Positions 7,098 through 11,850 of a stretch of 11,850 bases of DNA are shown here, piece by piece. The notes beneath the pieces were generated by a model. The model ran no database searches, had not been told where the DNA came from, and saw only the letters and a program-made list of their open reading frames with translations. Source of the stretch: Euryarchaeota archaeon UBA182 (lineage in GTDB: Archaea > Thermoplasmatota > Poseidoniia > Poseidoniales > Thalassarchaeaceae); contig DAGH01000018.1 in assembly GCA_002495675.1 (NCBI GenBank), positions 1 through 11,850 of the forward strand, written 5' to 3'. The translations under genes were made by a program, and so were the position numbers. The stretch's first letter is position 1, and each line of letters opens with the position of its first letter.

Positions 7098-7661
7098 TCA
7101 GGCTTCGCGACCATACTGGGCGATTGCAGCCTGAAACAACCGTTGTCTCGGGACGTCGTGCTCAAGGAAGCAGGTGAAAGGAGCTAAATCTTTGATCAGT
7201 TCAATGGTACCTACGTAGGCGCCATAGATGAAGGGGTCGGCATTCGTGGTGTCAGGAATGTCAAATCCTAGTTTCTTCAGTCCTGATCGCGTGTCTTGAT
7301 CCCAAATCGTGTAAGTATGGCTGGTGAAGTGAAGGTAGGCTGATATCCTACGCACATCATTTGTGATGACGTCATCAAGGCTCTCTAGCAGAAGTGTGTC
7401 CGGATACCTTATTGCGAGTAGAAAAAGCCGCAACATCAACTCTTGGTCTTGGTTTAGACTACGATGTTCTAGGCCCATCCAGTCATCGATCATGTCCAGC
7501 ATTTCGCTGGTGAGAGGTCTGTGTATTTTGTACAACAACTCCTCGTAGACATCTGGTTTCTCCTCCTCACGGTTGTGATACTTGTCAAACAGTTCTGGCA
7601 CCCTGTCAAAAAATGGTGCGAGCAATTTTCTATCAACATTCAGTAGCGCGTGAGTTTGCAT
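7098..7661 (-). CDS. Unrecognised 187-residue protein in the BoxB-like operon
   Basis: I do not recognise this family. It is a soluble, mostly helical, acidic-looking protein without signal peptide or membrane segment. Notable segments are a charged start (HNREEEKPDVYEELLYKIHRP, about 29-49, not low-complexity), LRLFLLAIRYPDTLLLESLDD (about 77-97), and RRISAYLHFTSHTYTIWDQ (104-122). The last resembles in outline the LHF...P..(Y/F)xIxD blocks of some small helical DNA-related families, but this is too weak for a call. There is no cysteine cluster or obvious cofactor motif. The ATG at 7661 has GGAG eight bases upstream and is preferred to a GTG at 7706 that would overlap the oxygenase gene. It sits 28 bases after the BoxB-like gene and 26 before the dehydrogenase gene, so it is probably co-transcribed and may be an accessory or catalytic partner of the pathway. 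Confidence 0.8.
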   Translation of the reverse strand: MQTHALLNVDRKLLAPFFDRVPELFDKYHNREEEKPDVYEELLYKIHRPLTSEMLDMIDDWMGLEHRSLNQDQELMLRLFLLAIRYPDTLLLESLDDVITNDVRRISAYLHFTSHTYTIWDQDTRSGLKKLGFDIPDTTNADPFIYGAYVGTIELIKDLAPFTCFLEHDVPRQRLFQAAIAQYGREA

Positions 7662-7689
7662 CAAATCATCTCCAGTTATGGCTTTTGGA

Positions 7690-8835
7690 TCAGCCCTTCC
7701 ACTCACGATATTGTATCCACTCTACGCCGGGGGCCATGTACTCCTCCATGAGCTTACGCTCATCTTCGTCCGATGGCAGAACCTCGGCAAGGTAGGCTTG
7801 GTATTCATCTGGACTCCCGTCAAATTCTTCTCCTGTGACAGTGTACATCTCTGACGAGTATTTTCCTATACCCCGGTTGAACTTGTCAGATGGTATGTAA
7901 AGTTCCGGTTCGCCTTCTTTTCGTCCCTTACTTATTCTCACCATTTCGGCCTTCAGCTCATCGAAATACAAACCCCTACTGGCTTCATTCAAGTGCTCAC
8001 GGTCAGCCTCTTGCTCGGATTCCCTTTCGTCATATCTGCCCTTGACGCCATAGACATATGCCCATTGGGCTGAAGTGGATTCGTCCGTGCCAAATAAGTC
8101 AAGGCCCGTGCTAACCCACTTGTTGATGTATTTTTGTAGGAATGAGACAGGTATGACTCCTGCTTTTACAATCCTCCTTAGACCATTTGCTCCTGTTCCC
8201 AAGTGGAAAGACTCCTCTTTCAACATGGGCCCCATTGAAGCAGATAGAGGCTGAAATGAACTAGTAGAGAGCATTTTCAGTTGGTATTTTCCATCCCTGT
8301 CGATAAAGTGAGTAAAGCAAAAGAAATCCAGCCAGTGGTCTATGGGGGCATTAAATGAACCAAGGAGCCTAGTCCCATCTTGGGCGTTCCTCTCAAGTAA
8401 TTTCGCAGCTTCCCGTACGCCTTGTTCTCCGAAATATGTACACAAGAGGTACGCCATCTGCCAACCATGTCGCTGCTCTTCACACATTATCCTCAATGCG
8501 GATTTTCTGTCATATTCTGTCGGTGCGGTGGCAAGTAGGTGATTCTGCTGTTCGACAGATGCAAATTCGGTGTCCCCCTGGACGCTGATCATGTTGATTA
8601 TGGCGTCACGAATGTTCTGTTGAGGAATTTGCATCCTCCTGCTCCATTTCGGCATCCCTTCAAAATCTCCGAATTCGATGGTCTTCCCCGCGGAATCCCA
8701 GTCGAATCTGATCTCAAATCGATAGTCTCCTAACCACGCTGGGTCGAACCCTATCCTAGTTTGCCATTCATGGAATTCTCTGACCCAGCCCTCGAAATTC
8801 GGGGTATATGCCTCGACTACATCCGTCTTGCTCAT
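7690..8835 (-). CDS. BoxB-like di-iron oxygenase (benzoyl-CoA epoxidase family)
   Basis: A 381-residue protein with long, clear similarity to BoxB, the oxygenase component of benzoyl-CoA 2,3-epoxidase. Shared blocks are VQGDTEFASVEQQNHLLATAP, EEQRHGWQMAYLL, FIDRDGKYQL, PMLKEESFHLGTG and the GVKGR segment. Numbered from the ATG at 8835, the di-iron ligands map to Glu90, Glu120, His123, Asp179, Glu208 and His211. The spacings agree, apart from a few residues deleted before Asp179, with the BoxB ligands as I recall them (E120, E150, H153, D211, E240, H243). The centre therefore looks intact. It is about 90 residues shorter than BoxB, mainly in the N-terminal region and the C-terminal third. The ATG at 8835 with GAGG three bases upstream is preferred over a TTG at 8865. 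Substrate is presumably an aryl- or acyl-CoA; benzoyl-CoA is inference. No BoxA-type reductase is present in the window. Confidence 0.85.
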   Translation of the reverse strand: MSKTDVVEAYTPNFEGWVREFHEWQTRIGFDPAWLGDYRFEIRFDWDSAGKTIEFGDFEGMPKWSRRMQIPQQNIRDAIINMISVQGDTEFASVEQQNHLLATAPTEYDRKSALRIMCEEQRHGWQMAYLLCTYFGEQGVREAAKLLERNAQDGTRLLGSFNAPIDHWLDFFCFTHFIDRDGKYQLKMLSTSSFQPLSASMGPMLKEESFHLGTGANGLRRIVKAGVIPVSFLQKYINKWVSTGLDLFGTDESTSAQWAYVYGVKGRYDERESEQEADREHLNEASRGLYFDELKAEMVRISKGRKEGEPELYIPSDKFNRGIGKYSSEMYTVTGEEFDGSPDEYQAYLAEVLPSDEDERKLMEEYMAPGVEWIQYREWKG

Positions 8836-8838
8836 GGC

Positions 8839-8842
8839 CCTC
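8839..8842 (-). promoter_or_regulatory. Short-spaced ribosome binding site of the BoxB-like gene
   Basis: On the minus strand GAGG precedes the ATG at 8835 by three bases (GAGG-GCC-ATG). This decides the start against the TTG at 8865. Confidence 0.45.
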
Positions 8843-8906
8843 AGAAATGTTAGGTCGTATTTCAAGTTCGGGCTTGATCCATGGGCTCATTTTCAGACAT
8901 GAAAAA

Positions 8907-9767
8907 TCAATTTCCAGTAAATTTGGGTGTCTTCTTGTCCACGTAAGCCGCTATCCCGGCCTTTGCATCTTCTGATTGGAATAAATCTGATTGGAGTTCT
9001 CTTTCCAATGCAAGATGGTACTCCAAAGGAATCTCAAGTCCACTTTGCACACTCCTTTTTATGTTGCCAATAGCCTTTGCAGCAGCAAATGGCAGCGAGA
9101 ATTGTCCGGCGTAGTCCAAGACATCCTGGCGAAATTCATCTAGACTCATGCTATCGTATATGTCATGGACAAGTGACATGTCCTTTGCCTCTTCAAACTG
9201 AAATTTTCTTCCTGTGACCATGATTTCCATTGACCTTGCCTTACCAACTAGGCGAGAAAGTCTTGCAGTCCCACCAGTTCCAGCTAGCACCCCCAGAGAG
9301 ACCTCTGGTAGTCCGACTTGGAAATTCCCTTTCCTTGCAATTCGGATGTCTGCAGCCATGGCAATTTCCAGTCCACCGCCCACGGTATGGCCATTAAGAG
9401 CAGCGATAACCAATTTGGGAGTCTGTTCCAACCTACTGAGTGTTTCATTGGCGTGGAGACAGAAGAAATATTTGTATCTAGGACTGAGTTTGTTGAGATA
9501 CTTGATGCTTGCTCCAGCGGAAAAAAACTTGTCTCCGTGGCCTGTAAGAAGTATCACGCTGACATCATCATCGAATCTTGCGCTCAATATCGCATCGTCT
9601 ATGTCATGCCACATCTCTCGAGTGTAGGTGTTTACGGGCGTCTTTCCTTCCTGAAGAGGTGCTCCCTCTGAATCAGAGATCAATTCGATGATTGCGATTC
9701 CATTCTCCGTGACGCCATAGTTGACGAGTTTGTTTTTCATTGGTACTAGCTCTGGCCAATCTGTCAT
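8907..9767 (-). CDS. Enoyl-CoA hydratase (crotonase family)
   Basis: A 286-residue crotonase-fold enzyme that should add water to trans-2-enoyl-CoA. The oxyanion-hole segments are FFSAGASIKYL (81-91) and NGHTVGGGLEIAM (125-137). Both hydratase glutamates are present: Glu134 in GGGLEIAM and Glu155 in GLPEVSLGV, followed by GTGGTARLSRLVG. This separates it clearly from the glutamate-lacking PaaG-like protein in the same window. It is half the length of BoxC (about 550 residues), so it is not a dihydrodiol lyase of that type. The ATG at 9767 is preferred over one at 9800 because GGAGG lies three bases upstream. It is the second gene of the minus-strand operon, 67 bases after the flavoprotein and 71 before the BoxB-like gene. 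A short insertion around YKYFFCLHANE (100-108) probably lines the acyl pocket. Confidence 0.91.
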   Translation of the reverse strand: MTDWPELVPMKNKLVNYGVTENGIAIIELISDSEGAPLQEGKTPVNTYTREMWHDIDDAILSARFDDDVSVILLTGHGDKFFSAGASIKYLNKLSPRYKYFFCLHANETLSRLEQTPKLVIAALNGHTVGGGLEIAMAADIRIARKGNFQVGLPEVSLGVLAGTGGTARLSRLVGKARSMEIMVTGRKFQFEEAKDMSLVHDIYDSMSLDEFRQDVLDYAGQFSLPFAAAKAIGNIKRSVQSGLEIPLEYHLALERELQSDLFQSEDAKAGIAAYVDKKTPKFTGN

Positions 9768-9770
9768 GAC

Positions 9771-9775
9771 CCTCC
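9771..9775 (-). promoter_or_regulatory. Short-spaced ribosome binding site of the enoyl-CoA hydratase gene
   Basis: A perfect GGAGG on the minus strand lies three bases before the ATG at 9767. It decides this start over the ATG at 9800. Confidence 0.5.
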
Positions 9776-9834
9776 GATGGTAATGGCCCATATCAACCAA
9801 GCGATGGCTTGAACCATTGATTCAGAACCAGCAA

Positions 9835-11058
9835 TCACTGGTCGCTTGAATTGAAGGAAGTTTTGCCACCCACCCTCTGAACATTTTTCCATTGTGCAGC
9901 TACTAGCTTAGCCTCCGCACTCGGCTCCCAATCGTCCCTCTTTAGTGCCTTCCTAAATGGCATCCTAAGATAAGATCGACCATCGGAGGTAGATCCCTTG
10001 GCTAGCATACCAAAACGAACGAATGGCCACAACATCCTCCTGAATACGCCAGGCTTGTAGATCAGCCTCATGAACCTCAATCCATCACCGGTCCTCTTCT
10101 GATCCCTCATCCAGTATTTTGCAACGGCCTTGAAACCCCGATTCCCCATCCTGTTCATTATGAATCGGTTTGTCGCGCTCACTTTGACGAGAGGGAGTAA
10201 TTTTGTCCTCACTTCCTCCTCGTAACTGACCTCTCCTAGCATGGACTTTGCCGCCAAAACCCCGCTGGTAATTGCGTATCTCATTCCGAATCCCCACATA
10301 AAGTCCTGAAGACCACCAGCCTCTCCAACATAGTACCGACCATTATGGACGTATTTCTCAGGTAGTGAAAAATCACCTTTTCCCCCGACTCGTTTAATTG
10401 GGTTCCTGTTCAAGTCATAGCACTTCTCATACCAAGCTATTGTCTCGTCCAAGAAGCGTCCGCTCTTGCGTTGCTTTCTCCACAAGCAAGTGCAAATTAA
10501 TCCCACCCCGTCGATTATGATCATGTAGCTGTATGCTCCAGGTGCCAATTTGTCATTTAGTTGGAAAGTCACATGATTTGGATGACTGGTTTCGAAAATC
10601 TCTCCAAAGGCCACTGCGCTAGACTCCTTGGGTCCAGCCGCAATTATGTCACATTGAGTGGGGTCCACCTTCACACCGTAGTGAATTTTCACTCCGGCTT
10701 CAAGTGCCATTCGCTTGAAGCCTTGATCTATGCAGTGACTATCCGTACCTCGCTCAACAACTCTGAATGCAATCCCATCTGTCACAGGGTTGGTAATCGC
10801 ATCATCCGGGTGGACCAAGTCCACAACCCCAAACGAGTTTGACTTGAAAGAGTCCGGATCAAGCCCCCACTCTCGCATTTCATCGAAGAAATCTCTCTCA
10901 GATGTCCAATTCTCTATTCCTTGAAAGTCTCCGTCAAATCTGGCCCCGCTATCTTGTCTAACTTCATGAACGTGGACTTCTTTTCCTGACTTTGCCAATA
11001 CTATGGCAGAGGATAACCCAGATAGACCAGCCCCGAGTATGTCAACCCTCTCGCTCAC
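9835..11058 (-). CDS. FAD-dependent oxidoreductase, geranylgeranyl-reductase-like
   Basis: A 407-residue flavoprotein. The N-terminus has the dinucleotide-binding VDILGAGLSGLSSAIVLAKSG (GxGxxG at 9-14) ending in a HEV segment for ribose contact. Mid-protein CDIIAAGP and the late YVGEAGGLQDFMWGFGMRYAITSG match the FAD-contact and helix blocks of the geranylgeranyl reductase/ChlP-like group. That group reduces isoprenoid double bonds in archaeal lipids or chlorophyll side chains. The match is at superfamily level: the usual substrate-domain YxWxFP block appears altered (AYSYMIIIDGVGL). It could therefore be a lipid reductase, or a different FAD enzyme tied to the CoA pathway. The GTG at 11058 is preferred because the fold starts right after it and a TATA-like box lies about 26 bp upstream; a GTG at 11109 would leave only 8 bp to moaE. 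It heads the minus-strand gene run. Confidence 0.82.
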   Translation of the reverse strand: MSERVDILGAGLSGLSSAIVLAKSGKEVHVHEVRQDSGARFDGDFQGIENWTSERDFFDEMREWGLDPDSFKSNSFGVVDLVHPDDAITNPVTDGIAFRVVERGTDSHCIDQGFKRMALEAGVKIHYGVKVDPTQCDIIAAGPKESSAVAFGEIFETSHPNHVTFQLNDKLAPGAYSYMIIIDGVGLICTCLWRKQRKSGRFLDETIAWYEKCYDLNRNPIKRVGGKGDFSLPEKYVHNGRYYVGEAGGLQDFMWGFGMRYAITSGVLAAKSMLGEVSYEEEVRTKLLPLVKVSATNRFIMNRMGNRGFKAVAKYWMRDQKRTGDGLRFMRLIYKPGVFRRMLWPFVRFGMLAKGSTSDGRSYLRMPFRKALKRDDWEPSAEAKLVAAQWKNVQRVGGKTSFNSSDQ

Positions 11059-11080
11059 GTAGTGCGCAGCTCTCCTGTAG

Positions 11081-11088
11081 AGATAAGC
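11081..11088 (-). promoter_or_regulatory. TATA-like element for the catabolic operon
   Basis: On the minus strand this reads GCTTATCT, centred about 26-27 bases upstream of the GTG at 11058. This is the expected position of an archaeal TATA box for a leaderless mRNA. It lies in the 59-bp region between the divergent flavoprotein and moaE starts. The evidence is positional only. Confidence 0.3.
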
Positions 11089-11117
11089 ACTATGCCTCTG
11101 AACTGACACGGCGGCAT

Positions 11118-11537
11118 GTGCCAGTAGCGGTTTCAGTCACTGAAGGCCCGATCGATACCATCGGATTGCTCTCCGAATTGAGCAAAGATGGTGTTGGTGC
11201 GATCGCATCATTTATCGGAATTGTGAGGCCAGTAAATGAGAATGAGAAGGTTCTGAGTTTAGAGTTTGAGACATGGGATGAAAAACTCCCACAGGTCCTA
11301 TCAGACATAGGCAATGAGGCATTGAAGAAATACAAACTTCATTCGATATCAATCACACACCGCAAGGGTACTGTTTTGCCTGGTGAAATTATTGTGTGTA
11401 TCTATGCAACCTCGGCCCACAGAGCTGAGGCTTTTGCGGGCTGTAGTTGGACAATAGACGAATTGAAACGACAAGCACCTATTTGGAAAAAAGAAATAAC
11501 TCAGAGCGGCTCATATTGGATTGAGGGCCTGGGTTGA
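11118..11537 (+). CDS. moaE: Molybdopterin synthase catalytic subunit MoaE
   Basis: A 139-residue protein that with MoaD converts cyclic pyranopterin monophosphate to molybdopterin in the cytosol. Family marks are GAIASFIGIVRPVNE (27-41), LEFETWDEK, ITHRKGTVLPGE (79-90), ATSAHRAEAFAGC (97-109) and ELKRQAPIWKKE (115-126). Lys117 and Lys124 correspond to the two catalytic lysines of E. coli MoaE (K119 and K126 as I recall them). Length is near the usual 140-150. The frame stays open upstream to 10992, but that extension would lie antisense to the flavoprotein gene and has no MoaE-like sequence. The GTG at 11118, directly before the first conserved strand, is therefore chosen. moaC follows 38 bp later on the same strand, forming a molybdenum-cofactor unit divergent from the catabolic operon. 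Confidence 0.92.
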   Translation: MPVAVSVTEGPIDTIGLLSELSKDGVGAIASFIGIVRPVNENEKVLSLEFETWDEKLPQVLSDIGNEALKKYKLHSISITHRKGTVLPGEIIVCIYATSAHRAEAFAGCSWTIDELKRQAPIWKKEITQSGSYWIEGLG

Positions 11538-11575
11538 ACCCTCCCGCCTAAGTACTTCCTGCCTCAGCGGTATCC

Positions 11576-11850
11576 ATGACGAAAACCCCCATGATTGTCG
11601 ACATCACGGAAAAATCAACCATTATTCGTCGCGCGTCCGCATCTGGAGTCTTGTGCGTGTCACCAACGGTGGTTTCGGAGGTACACGAAGGAGCTACAAA
11701 AAAGGGAGATGTTAGAAATTCTGCATCGTTAGCAGCGATTTTAGCAGTAAAAAAAACCCCATTGAGTCTGCCTCATTGCCATCCGATACCCATTGAGGGT
11801 TGCAACGTTGAATGGCAAGAAGTCGAAAATGGACTAAAATGCGTTGTGAC
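11576..11850 (+). CDS. moaC: Cyclic pyranopterin monophosphate synthase MoaC (3' partial)
   Basis: The first 91 residues of MoaC, cut by the window end with the frame still open. MoaC works with MoaA to convert GTP to cyclic pyranopterin monophosphate, the first stage of molybdenum cofactor synthesis. Visible marks are MIVDITEKS near the start, the RRASASG segment, KKGDVRNSASLAAILAVKKT (42-61) and LPHCHPIPIEG (65-75). His69 matches the active-site His of the family's CHPL block, and the KKGD lysine is the other expected catalytic residue. The Pro-His-Cys-His order replaces the more common Pro-Leu-Cys-His. The ATG at 11576 is used; the ATG at 11591 is also possible because the conserved VDIT follows it directly. 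The remaining part, with the conserved Asp, lies outside the window. Confidence 0.9.
   Translation, partial: MTKTPMIVDITEKSTIIRRASASGVLCVSPTVVSEVHEGATKKGDVRNSASLAAILAVKKTPLSLPHCHPIPIEGCNVEWQEVENGLKCVV

Noticed and set aside
8907..9767. BoxC (benzoyl-CoA dihydrodiol lyase) as identity of the crotonase next to the BoxB-like gene
   Set aside because: BoxC is about twice as long; this protein is a single hydratase domain with the standard pair of catalytic glutamates.
10992..11117. In-frame upstream extension of moaE (ATG at 10992, 42 extra residues)
   Set aside because: It lies antisense to the flavoprotein gene, shows no MoaE-like sequence, and would make the protein too long; the GTG at 11118 fits the family.
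1..11850. tRNA or rRNA genes, CRISPR arrays, insertion sequences, long repeats
   Set aside because: Nothing with cloverleaf-like sequence, regularly spaced repeats, transposase motifs or inverted terminal repeats was seen; nearly all bases are in protein-coding genes.

Overview
This window is a dense, gene-rich stretch with no gap above about 75 bp. The source is most plausibly a marine-type archaeon, possibly a Poseidoniia-like euryarchaeon (Marine Group II/III). The reasons are heavy use of AGA/AGG arginine codons, a geranylgeranyl-reductase-like flavoprotein, TATA-like boxes about 26 bp upstream of two likely leaderless starts, T-rich tracts instead of hairpin terminators, and a lipobox lipoprotein. 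This placement is inference. Several genes (trhO, a BoxB-like oxygenase) are best known from bacteria, so a bacterial source is not excluded.

Layout. Positions 1-837 (+) encode a 5'-truncated SPFH/band-7 membrane protein. Positions 884-1951 (+) encode a lipoprotein of the PI-phospholipase-C-like phosphodiesterase superfamily. Positions 2015-2839 (+) encode a TrhO-type rhodanese-domain tRNA hydroxylase. Positions 2841-4268 (-) encode an NAD(P)-dependent aldehyde dehydrogenase, divergent from a PaaG-like isomerase of the crotonase fold at 4338-5123 (+). A likely operon of seven genes then runs on the minus strand from 11058 down to 5125. In order of transcription it holds a GGR-like FAD oxidoreductase, an enoyl-CoA hydratase, a BoxB-like di-iron oxygenase, an unrecognised 187-residue protein, a 3-hydroxyacyl-CoA dehydrogenase, a short-chain dehydrogenase and a three-helix SemiSWEET transporter. 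The last genes of this run overlap by a few bases. Divergent from it at the right edge are moaE (11118-11537) and the start of moaC (11576 to the window end), for molybdopterin synthesis.

How the genes may work together. The central block looks like CoA-thioester catabolism. The BoxB-like protein keeps all six expected di-iron ligands. Around it are an aldehyde dehydrogenase, a PaaG/ECI-type isomerase, a hydratase with both catalytic glutamates and a PaaH/HbdA-type dehydrogenase. These match the later steps of the aerobic benzoyl-CoA (box) route: epoxidation, semialdehyde oxidation, double-bond isomerisation, hydration and 3-hydroxyacyl oxidation. Missing from the window are a BoxA-type reductase, a BoxC-type dihydrodiol lyase, a CoA ligase and a thiolase. 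The system is therefore either incomplete here or uses other proteins for those steps. The GGR-like flavoprotein and the unknown 187-residue protein are the genes most in need of explanation. The aromatic-substrate assignment is inference from family and context, not something the sequence proves.
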